This document shows, piece after piece, positions 33,554 through 41,588 of a stretch of DNA of 42,470 nucleotides. Source of the stretch: Pseudomonas sp. PB106 (GTDB lineage Bacteria > Pseudomonadota > Gammaproteobacteria > Pseudomonadales > Pseudomonadaceae); contig NZ_RWIM01000143.1 of assembly GCF_009764645.1 (NCBI RefSeq), positions 1-42,470 of the forward strand. The letters run 5' to 3'. The position numbers and the translations under genes are program-made. The notes under the pieces are model-generated. The model saw nothing but the letters and a program-made list of their open reading frames with translations, ran no database searches and was not told the DNA's origin. Positions within the stretch are counted from its first letter, which is position 1; each line of letters opens with the position of its first letter.

Positions 33554-33597
33554 AAAAAAACAGGCCGTGAAGCGGAAGCTCCACGGCCTGTTTTGTT
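33554..33597. terminator. Bidirectional terminator between mtnD and DUF3509-like gene
   Basis: CAGGCCGTG (33561-33569) pairs with CACGGCCTG (33582-33590). Seven A precede the stem and a T-rich tail follows it, so it can stop transcripts from both converging genes. Confidence 0.85.
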
Positions 33598-33612
33598 TAA
33601 AGCGGTTTAGCG

Positions 33613-33891
33613 TTACAGCGAATGATACGTCGGCAGGGCAAAACGTTGCTGGCTTTGCAGCATGCCGATCTGCGGCAATTCACTGGCTTGTTCAGCCAGG
33701 TCACGGCGGATTGCACTGATCGCCCACGACAGTTGGTCGCCAGCATGCAGTTGTTGATAAGTCAGTGCGCGTTTAAACACTTTGCCGTCGCTGCTGCGCA
33801 GAGTCAGCAGGATCCCGCCATCGGGACGTGGCGCAGTGGTGACGTCGAAGTTGGAGAACAGGGAGGTAAATTTTTCTTGGATCAGGCTCAT
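33613..33891 (-). CDS. DUF3509-like small protein
   Basis: The 92-residue cytosolic protein starts at the ATG 33891 (MSLIQEKFTSLF). The pattern of MSLIQEKF, PRPDGGILLTLR, FKRALTYQQL and LSWAISAIRRDLA is what I recall for the DUF3509 family, which is common in Pseudomonas; its function is unknown. The frame extends upstream to 33987 with a sequence lacking that similarity. It is divergent from the acyl-CoA synthetase and convergent with mtnD. Confidence 0.78.
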   Translation of the reverse strand: MSLIQEKFTSLFSNFDVTTAPRPDGGILLTLRSSDGKVFKRALTYQQLHAGDQLSWAISAIRRDLAEQASELPQIGMLQSQQRFALPTYHSL

Positions 33892-34281
33892 GTCTTTCAG
33901 CTCCGTATGCACTTGAATGGCAAGCATGCAGAGGAGGTTGCAGCGATTGTGCCAGCATTTCGAAATAAAAATATCCTTATAAATCAATGAGTTGAAAGCT
34001 ACGGAAATTTAAGGTGTCGTGCAATCTGCATGAATGGCCATCGTGCATCCTGCATTTTGAGGGATCGTGATCGATCCTGCGGAACCAATCGATCTGTTGA
34101 GGATCGCTGCGAGCGCCTTCAGGTCGGCGGATACAAAACATTGCAAAAACCGCGTGTACAGCCCGAGAAGCGCTGACGTATTTTCGATCTCGACCTGCGC
34201 TCGGATGTGTCGGTTGCTTCAAGCCAAAGCCCGAAAAATAAAAACATCGACCTGCACGCCAAGGTCGAACGGGGAGCTTCC
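33892..34281. other. Divergent intergenic region before acyl-CoA synthetase
   Basis: This gap of 390 bases has no supported gene. It contains an AT-rich stretch at 33961-33990, a run of TGCA-containing repeats (34027-34055), and the inverted repeat GGATCG-TGAT-CGATCC (34062-34077) that could be a regulator site. The synthetase ribosome site GGGGAG is at about 34270-34275. Confidence 0.6.
34062..34077. promoter_or_regulatory. GGATCG-TGAT-CGATCC inverted repeat
   Basis: Six-base perfect arms flank a 4-base centre, in the gap between the DUF3509-like gene and the acyl-CoA synthetase gene. No known regulator matches. Confidence 0.3.
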
Positions 34282-36120
34282 ATGCGTCACGCGCCAAGCG
34301 ACACGATTACCTGGAGCATGATGCTCCGCAAACTGCCGATGATTGCCAAAGCCATCCCTCGGGTGGTCAGGGGCATGAAGGTGGCCAATGTCACGGATCC
34401 GACTCAAAGCTGTGGCCTTGGCTTTACATTCGAGCAAGCGACGCTGCGCAATCCCGACGGGCCGGCGTTATTGCACGGTGACGTGGCGCTGACCTATTCG
34501 CAGGTCAACCAATGGGCGAACCGCATCGCCCACTATCTGAACGGGCAGGGCATCGGCAAGGGCGATGTGGTCGCCGTGTTCATCGAAAACCGCCCGGAAT
34601 TGCTGGTGACCATTCTGGCGCTGGCCAAGGTCGGTGCGGTCAGCGCGCTGCTCAATACCTCACAGACCCGCGACACATTGATCCACAGTGTGAATCTGGT
34701 GGCGCCGGTGGCGATTGTCGTTGGCGAAGAGCTGGTTCCGGCTTATGCGGCGATTCGCGACCAAGTGGCGATCACGGCACCGCGCACCTGGTTTGTCGCC
34801 GACCAGGATACCTACAGCTATCCGGGCATTGCGCCCGACGGCTACGTCAATCTGATCAGCGCCAGTGCCGACGCTGCCAGTGACAATCCGCCGAGCAGTC
34901 AGCAGGTGTTTTTCGACGATCCGTGTTTCTACATCTACACCTCGGGCACCACCGGTCTGCCTAAAGCCGGGGTATTCAAGCACGGCCGCTGGATGCGCAG
35001 TTCCGCCAGTTTCGGCATGATCGCCCTCAACATGGGCCCCGATGACATCGTCTACTGCACCTTGCCGCTGTACCACGCCACCGGACTGTGCGTGTGTTGG
35101 GGCTCGGCGGTTAACGGCGCTTCGGGCTTCGCGATCCGGCGCAAGTTCAGCGCCAGCCAGTTCTGGAACGACGTGCGCCGCTATCGCGCGACCACCATCG
35201 GCTACGTCGGCGAGTTGTGCCGGTATCTGGTCGATCAACCGTCCAGCGCCGACGACAACCGCCATGACGTGCGCAAAATGATTGGCAATGGCTTGCGCCC
35301 CGGTGCCTGGGCGCAGTTCAAGACGCGCTTTGCGGTGGATCACATCTGTGAGCTGTACGCGGCGAGCGACGGCAATATCGGCTTCACCAACATTCTCAAC
35401 TTCGATAACACCATCGGCTTCTCGCTGATGGCCTGGGAACTGGTCGCTTACGATCACGCCAGTGGCGAACCGCTGCGCAGTGAAGACGGCTTCATGCGCA
35501 AGGTTTGCAAGGGCGAGCAGGGACTGTTGCTGGCGCGGATCGACGAGAAAGCGCCGCTGGATGGCTACACCGATCCGCAGAAAACCGCCAAGGTTGTCCT
35601 TCACGACGTGTTTAGCAAAGGCGACCGTTTCTTCAACACCGGTGATCTGTTGCGCAACATCGGTTTCGGTCATGCGCAATTTGTTGATCGCCTGGGCGAT
35701 ACCTACCGCTGGAAAGGCGAGAACGTCTCCACCACGGAAGTGGAAAACCTGCTGCTGCAACACCCGCTCATTTCCGAGGCCGTGGCGTACGGTGTAGAAG
35801 TGCGCAACACCAACGGGCGCGCCGGCATGGCGGCAATCACGCCGGCGGAATCGCTGGCCACCCTGGATTTTGCCGAGTTATTGAGTTTCGCTCGTCAGCG
35901 CATGCCGGCTTACGCGGTACCGCTGTTCTTGCGGGTCAAGGTGAAGATGGAAACCACCGGCACCTTCAAATATCAGAAAATCCGCCTGAAAAACGAAGGC
36001 TTCGACCCCGGCCAGACAGGGGGAGATCCGATCTTCGCTTGGCTGCCGGGCAGCGAAACCTACGTGCAGGTTACCGATGAAGTCCTGGCCGACATTCATC
36101 AAGGCAAATACCGCTATTGA
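34282..36120 (+). CDS. Long-chain acyl-CoA synthetase (FATP-type)
   Basis: The 612-residue enzyme activates fatty acids to acyl-CoA via an acyl-AMP. The AMP-binding P-loop YIYTSGTTGLPKAG is at 217-230. GDRFFNTGDLL (conserved Asp near residue 460) and YRWKGENVSTTEVE are typical of the FATP/very-long-chain group, and FKYQKIRLKNEGF near the C-terminus holds the catalytic Lys region. The N-terminal 60 residues are a short amphipathic lead with MLRKLPMIAKAIPRVVRG. The ATG at 34282 has GGGGAG nearby; the frame opens earlier but without similarity. The ankyrin gene follows after 97 bases. Chain length is inferred. Confidence 0.9.
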   Translation: MRHAPSDTITWSMMLRKLPMIAKAIPRVVRGMKVANVTDPTQSCGLGFTFEQATLRNPDGPALLHGDVALTYSQVNQWANRIAHYLNGQGIGKGDVVAVFIENRPELLVTILALAKVGAVSALLNTSQTRDTLIHSVNLVAPVAIVVGEELVPAYAAIRDQVAITAPRTWFVADQDTYSYPGIAPDGYVNLISASADAASDNPPSSQQVFFDDPCFYIYTSGTTGLPKAGVFKHGRWMRSSASFGMIALNMGPDDIVYCTLPLYHATGLCVCWGSAVNGASGFAIRRKFSASQFWNDVRRYRATTIGYVGELCRYLVDQPSSADDNRHDVRKMIGNGLRPGAWAQFKTRFAVDHICELYAASDGNIGFTNILNFDNTIGFSLMAWELVAYDHASGEPLRSEDGFMRKVCKGEQGLLLARIDEKAPLDGYTDPQKTAKVVLHDVFSKGDRFFNTGDLLRNIGFGHAQFVDRLGDTYRWKGENVSTTEVENLLLQHPLISEAVAYGVEVRNTNGRAGMAAITPAESLATLDFAELLSFARQRMPAYAVPLFLRVKVKMETTGTFKYQKIRLKNEGFDPGQTGGDPIFAWLPGSETYVQVTDEVLADIHQGKYRY

Positions 36121-36217
36121 TTCAGGCTATGGCTCGGCTTGAGAAAAAGGGGGTGACAGCGTCCGTTGCGCTCGGGAAACTGTCGGCTTTCCGATTGACC
36201 GAAAGTGGAGTTGCCCC

Positions 36218-36736
36218 ATGTCCGACCAAAGCCGCCAGATGACCCCTGAAGAAGCTGCCGAATTCGCCGAGCAGGTTTTCAACAAGGCTCGCGACGGTGA
36301 TGCCGAGATGCTTGATCGCTTGGTCACGGCCGGTTTGCCGGTCAACCTGAAAAACAGCAAGGGCGACACGTTGCTGATGCTGGCCAGCTACTACGGCCAC
36401 GTCGATGCGGTGAACGTGCTGCTTAAACACAAGGCTGACCCGGAAATGCGCAACGGCAACGGCCAGAGCCCCATTGCCGGCGCGGCGTTCAAGGGCGATC
36501 TGGCGGTGGTCAAGGCGCTGGTCGAGGCGGGCGCCGAGATCGAAGGTTCGTCGTTTGATGGCCGGACTGCGCTGATGATGGCGGCGATGTTTAACCGTGT
36601 TGAAATCGTTGATTACCTGATCAGCAAAGGCGCCAACGCGCAAGCCAAGGACGCCAATGGCGTGACCGCACTGGATGCGGCGCGGACCATGGGTGCGGTC
36701 GATACCACCGCTCAACTGGAAAAGCTGTTGGGTTGA
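36218..36736 (+). CDS. Ankyrin-repeat protein
   Basis: The 172-residue protein consists of four or five ankyrin repeats. They are recognised by GDAEMLDRLVTAGLPVN, GDTLLMLASYYGHVDAVNVLL (core GDTLLMLASYYGH), GQSPIAGAAFKGDLAVVKAL, GRTALMMAAMFNRVEIVDYL and GVTALDAARTMGA. There is no signal peptide, so it is a cytosolic protein-binding scaffold, with partners unknown. The ATG at 36218 follows a GGAG site. A REP pair lies directly after the stop. It may be co-transcribed with the upstream acyl-CoA synthetase (97-base gap). Confidence 0.93.
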   Translation: MSDQSRQMTPEEAAEFAEQVFNKARDGDAEMLDRLVTAGLPVNLKNSKGDTLLMLASYYGHVDAVNVLLKHKADPEMRNGNGQSPIAGAAFKGDLAVVKALVEAGAEIEGSSFDGRTALMMAAMFNRVEIVDYLISKGANAQAKDANGVTALDAARTMGAVDTTAQLEKLLG

Positions 36737-36742
36737 TTAAGA

Positions 36743-36847
36743 TCAAAAGATCGCAGCCTGCGGCAGCTCCTACAGGTAAAGCGTTCGTCCGCGATATGGG
36801 CGGCAAACGCAATCATTGTAGGAGCTGCCGCAGGCTGCGATCTTTTG
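36743..36847. repeat. REP pair, GCTGCGATC class
   Basis: The arms are AAAAGATCGCAGCCTGCGG...CTCCTACA and the complement TGTAGGAGCTGCCGCAGGCTGCGATCTTTT, matching over about 30 bases around a 45-base centre. Confidence 0.9.
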
Positions 36848-36901
36848 CTTTGTGCGCTATCCTCCGCGCCCTCAAAATTCAACTCCACAGGATCCGCCCT
36901 C

Positions 36902-37432
36902 ATGAAAGCCGCACTCGTCGAACTCATCAGCAAAATCAGCTCGGGCTGCATGGGCGAGGACGAGATCCTGAAAGTGGCCGACGAAGCGGCGCAGGCCTAC
37001 GCCGATGCCGGCGCCTTTCTGGCAGCCAACCCGGATATCAACTACGACGACACCTTCCCGATCCCACTGGGCGAGTGGGTGGTGGTCGGCAGCTTGCCGG
37101 AAACCGTGCTGTTCCAGGCCGACACCTACGTTGACCTGTTCGCCCAGATCGTGGCCTCGTTCGGTCCGACCGTCGACTTCAACCTCAAGCCCAAGCAATT
37201 GGCCAAGACCGAAGCGCTGACTGCGCTCAATCGCATCCAGGTGCAGATGAGCAGCCTGAACAAGGAAAACGGCGGCTACACGCTGATGAACTTCAGCCAG
37301 TTGCTCGACGACGAGCTGCAGATGGTGCTGGTTTACGGCAACGACGTTCCTCGCGTGCTGGAACTGTGCGCCGAAGTCGGCATCGCCGCCGCGCCGTCTC
37401 TGGAAGCCTTGAAGATCGCCGTTCACGTCTGA
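36902..37432 (+). CDS. Conserved hypothetical protein, 176 residues
   Basis: I do not recognise a family. The protein is acidic and soluble, with no signal peptide. It begins MKAALVELISKIS and has segments typical of a small alpha/beta fold (WVVVGSLPETVLFQADTYV and MVLVYGNDVPRVLELCAEVG). Codon use resembles neighbouring genes and the frame is intact, so it is a real gene. The ATG at 36902 was chosen because the 19 upstream codons overlap the REP region. No catalytic motif is visible. Confidence 0.72.
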   Translation: MKAALVELISKISSGCMGEDEILKVADEAAQAYADAGAFLAANPDINYDDTFPIPLGEWVVVGSLPETVLFQADTYVDLFAQIVASFGPTVDFNLKPKQLAKTEALTALNRIQVQMSSLNKENGGYTLMNFSQLLDDELQMVLVYGNDVPRVLELCAEVGIAAAPSLEALKIAVHV

Positions 37433-37503
37433 ACGCAATAAAAGGGAACCCTGCGCGCGACCGTCTATCCTAAAAGTGCATGCCACTATTCTGGAGCGAC
37501 ACC

Positions 37504-37695
37504 ATGGGTTCCACGTTCAACGGTCTGATCGGTCTGATCATCCTCGCCCTCGACATCTGGGCCATCATCAATGTGTTGAAAAGCGGCGCGACCACCGGGA
37601 TGAAAATCGTCTGGGTGCTGCTGATCATCCTTCTGCCAGTGCTGGGCCTGATTATTTGGGCAATCGCCGGACCGCGAGGCAATGTGCGGGTCTGA
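37504..37695 (+). CDS. Small PLDc_N-type membrane protein
   Basis: The 63-residue protein has two membrane helices (about 5-24 and 33-55) and a short Arg-containing tail. The second helix ends LLPVLGLIIWAIAGPRG, the signature of the PLDc_N domain that precedes catalytic domains in cardiolipin synthases. Here it stands alone, with no phospholipase D domain. Such stand-alone proteins are common in Proteobacteria and of unknown role. The ATG at 37504 is preferred over the frame start at 37480, with a GGAG site about eight bases upstream. Confidence 0.85.
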   Translation: MGSTFNGLIGLIILALDIWAIINVLKSGATTGMKIVWVLLIILLPVLGLIIWAIAGPRGNVRV

Positions 37696-37721
37696 ACCCA
37701 GTCTTCAACGCCAACACAATG

Positions 37722-37807
37722 TGTGGGAGCTGGCTTGCCAGCGATAGGATCAGCGCGGTGGCTCTAACCAGCCGAGTAGACCCTATCGCTGGCAGCCAGC
37801 GCCCACG
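37722..37807. repeat. REP pair, GTGGGAGCTGGCTTGCCAGCGAT class (imperfect)
   Basis: The right arm (ATCGCTGGCAGCCAGCGCCCAC) has lost one base and differs at another relative to the left arm, a sign of decay. The centre is about 38 bases. Confidence 0.82.
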
Positions 37808-37923
37808 TGCAGAAGATGTCGTTTTTTTCATGTTCGCCCGCTGTAATCCTTTTGAACCAACTTTCGGCGTGCACAGTCGAGATAGTGGTAAGCCCATTTG
37901 CGGGTTTGATCGAGGAGGCACCG

Positions 37924-38157
37924 ATGCAAAAGTGGAAAGTCACTTTCGTGGACGATCATGGTGAAATTGTCGATGAGGTGTTCGAGCGCGCGGAATGCCC
38001 CAGCGACGATGAGGCCGCTCGATTGATCAAGGCACGGCTTCTGCCCGTCGCCGCCGAACTGGACCTGAACGATCTGGAAGGGCGCACCGCCGATGCCGGG
38101 GTGAAAAGCCTGAAAACCCAGAACAGCATCGAAATCCGCAGCATCACTCCAATCTGA
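37924..38157 (+). CDS. Small conserved hypothetical protein, 77 residues
   Basis: An acidic soluble protein starting MQKWKVTFVDDHGE. A GAGGAGG ribosome site is six bases upstream of the ATG at 37924, which strongly supports this start over the longer open frame. No domain is recognised. The pattern of short beta strands, a helix (SDDEAARLIKARLLPVAAEL) and a final strand resembles small nucleic-acid or regulatory proteins, but no function is claimed. Confidence 0.75.
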   Translation: MQKWKVTFVDDHGEIVDEVFERAECPSDDEAARLIKARLLPVAAELDLNDLEGRTADAGVKSLKTQNSIEIRSITPI

Positions 38158-38366
38158 CATTCTTCTTGTCACCTTCCGCACCAGGCCTTGGCAGCAGCTC
38201 TATCTTGGGGCTACTCTGCAAGTGAGATCAGCGAATGGATCGCTAAGGTCTGGTCTTGTCAGCTACATGCTTGTTCCCGCGTGCAACCACGTTGCCGTAG
38301 TACTTAGGCCTGAGGCCCGGGGCGGGAATACGGAAAGTCTATCCATCTATGCGAGGGGGACGATTC

Positions 38367-38714
38367 ATGAGCACAGCCTATCAAGAAGACATCAGCAGCA
38401 ATGTTCTGCGCCGCATGAAAGAAGGCGGTTTCGATTTTTCCCGATTCCATCCCATCGAGTTCTACGCCATTTTCCCGGACGAGGAGCGGGCGCGCAGGGC
38501 GGCAGGCAAATTTCGCGGTGAATCCATCAATGCCCAGGTCAGTGCGCGCGACGACGGCGCCTGGTCGCTGGAATTGAGCAAAGTGATGTACGCGACCTAT
38601 GACGATATTGGCGACTTCGAGCAGGGCTTTTCCGCCGTGGTCGAACCGCTGGGCGGCATCATCGAAGGCTGGGGCGTCAAGCAGGAGGTGCGTAACCGCC
38701 ACCGTTTGAACTGA
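38367..38714 (+). CDS. RraB-like protein (ribonuclease E inhibitor family)
   Basis: The 115-residue protein has the RraB fold signature: YQEDISSNVLRRMKEGGFDFS at the N-terminus, IEFYAIFPDEERARRAA, and FSAVVEPLGGIIEGWGVK near the C-terminus. In E. coli RraB binds RNase E and changes RNA cleavage patterns. Whether this shorter protein does so is unproven. The ATG at 38367 was selected over 38349. It is followed by a REP pair. Codon use is ordinary. Confidence 0.72.
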   Translation: MSTAYQEDISSNVLRRMKEGGFDFSRFHPIEFYAIFPDEERARRAAGKFRGESINAQVSARDDGAWSLELSKVMYATYDDIGDFEQGFSAVVEPLGGIIEGWGVKQEVRNRHRLN

Positions 38715-38735
38715 TCTCCGGTTTTTTCAGAGTCT

Positions 38736-38803
38736 AAAGATCGCAGCCTTCGGCAGCTCCTACAGGTGATCGGTGTAGGAGCTGCCGGAGGCTGCGATCT
38801 TTT
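38736..38803. repeat. REP pair, GCTGCGATC class
   Basis: AAAGATCGCAGCCTTCGGCAGCTCCTACA and its near complement flank only about 9 bases. It lies shortly after the RraB-like stop. Confidence 0.87.
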
Positions 38804-38833
38804 GCTTTTGCTTTCAAAACATTTCAAACAGGC

Positions 38834-38860
38834 AAAAAAAAGCCACCGGAGAGGGTGGCT
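38834..38860 (-). terminator. Leftward terminator without an obvious gene
   Basis: On the minus strand AGCCACC pairs with GGTGGCT around CTCTCC, followed by seven T (38834-38840). The sequence to its right holds no minus-strand gene I can support. Confidence 0.75.
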
Positions 38861-39215
38861 AAAAGGGAAGACTGATAAGGACAGGAAACCAGTCAAGGTT
38901 ACGGCTGGGCGGGCTGCGCAGGCAGTCCAGGTCAGTTGAGCTGAACGCTTGCCGGCGCTGTGGCCGAGCAAATGTTGCAGCGAATGCGCGGATTATCCGC
39001 AGCTGTCGACGGGCAGTGAAATCAACTCTGACTATGCTGGTGATAGGCGATGCAGTGCGTCGCAATGAAGCGGGGGCAATCGGCTTGGGGCATTTGCCGC
39101 ACAGGAATGGTGCGGTGTCTGCGGCGTCAATATCCAACCGATTGAAATCAAAGCGTTTATGCCGATGGCACGGGCCTTGCGAAGGCCTGTATGTCCGGGT
39201 GACAAGGAGTACGGC

Positions 39216-40625
39216 ATGATCCGCACCTATTTTGATGAGATGTACGATGCCGGCGGCCAGGTTCGCCCGCATTATCGGGAGTTTGCCCGTTGGCTGGCCG
39301 AGACGCCTGACGAACTTCTCGCCCAACGGCGCCGCGAGGCCGATCTGCTGTTTCACCGAGCCGGGATCACGTTCACGCTGTACGGCGATGAGCAGGGCAC
39401 CGAGCGGCTGATTCCTTTCGACACCATTCCGCGCAGCATTCCCGCCAGTGAATGGCGGATCGTCGAGCGCGGCTGCATCCAGCGGGTCAAGGCGTTGAAC
39501 ATGTTTCTCGCCGACCTTTATCACGAGCAGCGCATCATCAAGGCCGGGATCATTCCCGCCGAACAGGTGCTGGCCAACGAGCAATACCAGTTGGCGATGC
39601 AAGGCCTGGATTTGCACCGTGATATCTATTCGCACATCTCCGGCGTCGATCTGGTGCGCGACGGCGACGGCACCTATTACGTGCTCGAAGACAACCTGCG
39701 TACGCCGAGCGGCGTCAGTTACATGCTCGAAGACCGCAAGATGATGATGCGTCTGTTCCCGGAGCTGTTCGCCGCGCAGCGCATCGCACCGATCGACCAC
39801 TATCCGAACCTGCTGCTCGACACCCTGAAAAGCTCTAGCCCGATCGACGACCCGAGCGTGGTGGTGCTGACGCCGGGGCGCTTCAACAGCGCGTTCTTCG
39901 AACATGCGTTCCTGGCCCGGGAGATGGGCGTGGAGCTGGTCGAGGGTGCGGATCTGTTCGTACGTGACGACAAAGTCTTCATGCGCACCACCGACGGCCC
40001 GAAAGCGGTGGACGTGATCTACCGTCGTCTCGACGACGCGTTCCTAGATCCTCTGGCGTTTAATCCGGACTCGATGCTCGGCGTGCCGGGGCTGTTGTCA
40101 TCCTATCGTTCGGGCAACGTGGTGCTGGCCAACGCCATCGGCACCGGCGTGGCGGACGACAAATCGGTGTACCCGTTTGTCACCGACATGATCAGGTTTT
40201 ACCTCGACGAAGAGCCGATTCTGAAAAACGTGCCGACCTGGCAGTGCCGCAACCCGTCTGAACTTTCCCATGTGCTGGCCAATCTTCCAGATCTGGTGGT
40301 CAAGGAAACCCAAGGCTCCGGTGGTTACGGAATGCTGGTCGGACCGGCGTCGACGAAGGCGGAAATCGACGCCTTCCGCGAGCGCATCAAAGCCAAGCCC
40401 CACGCGTACATCGCGCAGCCGACATTGTCGCTGTCAACCTGTCCGACCTTTGTCGAAAGCGGCATCGCGCCGCGCCATATCGACTTGCGCCCGTTTGTCT
40501 TGTCCGGTCGCGAAACCCGGGTGGTGCCTGGCGGTTTGACCCGTGTTGCGCTGCGCGAAGGCTCTCTGGTGGTGAATTCCTCCCAGGGCGGCGGAACCAA
40601 GGACACCTGGGTGGTCGAGGATTGA
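39216..40625 (+). CDS. Circularly permuted type 2 ATP-grasp protein
   Basis: The 469-residue protein belongs to the circularly permuted ATP-grasp family, whose members are predicted to make amide or peptide bonds with ATP. Conserved segments are RVKALNMFLADLYHEQ, YVLEDNLRTPSGVSYML (by its core EDNLRTPSGVSY), VVVLTPGRFNSAFFEHA, VVKETQGSGGYGMLVGP (nucleotide-binding loop) and the final VVNSSQGGGTKDTWV. The ATG at 39216 (MIRTYFDEMYDAGG) matches the family start. It is the first gene of a three-gene operon, 12 bases before the alpha-E gene. The substrate is not known. Confidence 0.9.
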   Translation: MIRTYFDEMYDAGGQVRPHYREFARWLAETPDELLAQRRREADLLFHRAGITFTLYGDEQGTERLIPFDTIPRSIPASEWRIVERGCIQRVKALNMFLADLYHEQRIIKAGIIPAEQVLANEQYQLAMQGLDLHRDIYSHISGVDLVRDGDGTYYVLEDNLRTPSGVSYMLEDRKMMMRLFPELFAAQRIAPIDHYPNLLLDTLKSSSPIDDPSVVVLTPGRFNSAFFEHAFLAREMGVELVEGADLFVRDDKVFMRTTDGPKAVDVIYRRLDDAFLDPLAFNPDSMLGVPGLLSSYRSGNVVLANAIGTGVADDKSVYPFVTDMIRFYLDEEPILKNVPTWQCRNPSELSHVLANLPDLVVKETQGSGGYGMLVGPASTKAEIDAFRERIKAKPHAYIAQPTLSLSTCPTFVESGIAPRHIDLRPFVLSGRETRVVPGGLTRVALREGSLVVNSSQGGGTKDTWVVED

Positions 40626-40637
40626 AGGAAGCTTGCC

Positions 40638-41588
40638 ATGTTAAGTAGAACTGCCTCGGATCTGTATTGGATGTCGCGTTACCTGGAGCGTGCCGAAAAC
40701 CTCGCACGGATGCTCGACATCAGTTATTCGCTGTCGCTGATGCCGCAGGACGGTCGCGGCGACGGTCTGCACGAGTTGGCCATGCCGCTGCTGATCACCG
40801 GCACCCTCGACGATTATCTGGAGCGTCACGGCGCGTTGCATGCCGAACGCTTGCTGCATTTCTTCGCCCTCGATGCAGCCAACCCGGCAAGCATCTACAG
40901 CTGCCTCGGCGCCGCGCGGGCCAGTGCCCATGCCGTACGCGGACGTATCACCGCAGACATGTGGGAGAACATCAACTCGACGTGGCTGGAGATTCGCGGG
41001 ATTGCCGAGCAGGGCCTCAGTCGCTACGGCATGAGCCGATTCTGCGAGTGGATCAAGGAGCGTTCGCACCTGTTTCGTGGCGCGTCCTACGGCACGATCA
41101 TGCGCAACGATGCGTTTCGGTTCATTCGCCTCGGCACCTTTATCGAACGGGCGGACAACACGTTGCGGCTACTCGATGCCCGCTACGAAATGGCCGGCGA
41201 TCAGGCCGAAGCGGTCAGCGATGGCACGGCCCACGCCTATTACCAGTGGAGTGCACTGCTGCGAGCGCTGTCGTCGTTCGAGGCCTACACCGAAATCTAC
41301 CGCGATGCGCCGGGCGCCCGACATGTTGCCGAGTTGCTGTTGTTGCGCGCCGATGTGCCGCGTTCGTTGCGGGCCTGTACCGAAGAGATCGACCAGATCC
41401 TCGCGCAACTGCCTGGGGCCAACGGCCGACCGGCGCAGCGACTGGCCGCAGAAATGGACGCGCGCCTGCGCTACACCGGCATCAACGAAATTCTCGAAGA
41501 AGGCCTGCATGCCTGGCTGACTGAATTCATCCCGCTGGTGCGCCAGTTGGGCAACGCCATTCACAGTTCCTACCTGGAGGCTGCATGA
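40638..41588 (+). CDS. Alpha-E domain protein
   Basis: The 316-residue all-helical protein has the conserved opening MLSRTASDLYWMSRYLERAENLARML (recognised by YWMSRYLERAEN), RGRITADMWENINSTWLE, and FIRLGTFIERADNTLRLLD. These acidic and arginine pairs define the alpha-E domain, which is always found near ATP-grasp and transglutaminase-like genes. Biochemical function is unknown; it may be a scaffold or an inactive or helical amidoligase partner. The ATG at 40638 follows AAGGAAG. It overlaps the next gene by four bases (ATGA). Confidence 0.9.
   Translation: MLSRTASDLYWMSRYLERAENLARMLDISYSLSLMPQDGRGDGLHELAMPLLITGTLDDYLERHGALHAERLLHFFALDAANPASIYSCLGAARASAHAVRGRITADMWENINSTWLEIRGIAEQGLSRYGMSRFCEWIKERSHLFRGASYGTIMRNDAFRFIRLGTFIERADNTLRLLDARYEMAGDQAEAVSDGTAHAYYQWSALLRALSSFEAYTEIYRDAPGARHVAELLLLRADVPRSLRACTEEIDQILAQLPGANGRPAQRLAAEMDARLRYTGINEILEEGLHAWLTEFIPLVRQLGNAIHSSYLEAA

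Larger units (their letters stand above)
38715..39215. other. Intergenic region before the ATP-grasp operon
   Basis: About 500 bases without a supported gene. It contains a REP pair (38736-38803), a leftward terminator with no clear gene upstream (38834-38860), and from 38870 to 39215 GC-rich sequence with a small hairpin near 39097-39115 (CCGCAC/GTGCGG). A promoter for the ATP-grasp operon should lie in the last 200 bases, but I cannot identify its elements. Confidence 0.55.

Noticed and set aside
34660..35763. Long minus-strand open frame inside the acyl-CoA synthetase
   Set aside because: It overlaps a fully recognisable enzyme and has no motif of its own.
39097..39115. Small hairpin CCGCAC/GTGCGG before the ATP-grasp gene
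   Set aside because: Only six base pairs, without a T-tract or known operator pattern; not distinctive in G+C-rich DNA.
38859..39905. Minus-strand open frame crossing the ATP-grasp start and the preceding gap
   Set aside because: Most of it is antisense to the conserved ATP-grasp protein. The part in the gap has no family features, so the nearby terminator is left as a possible small-RNA end instead.
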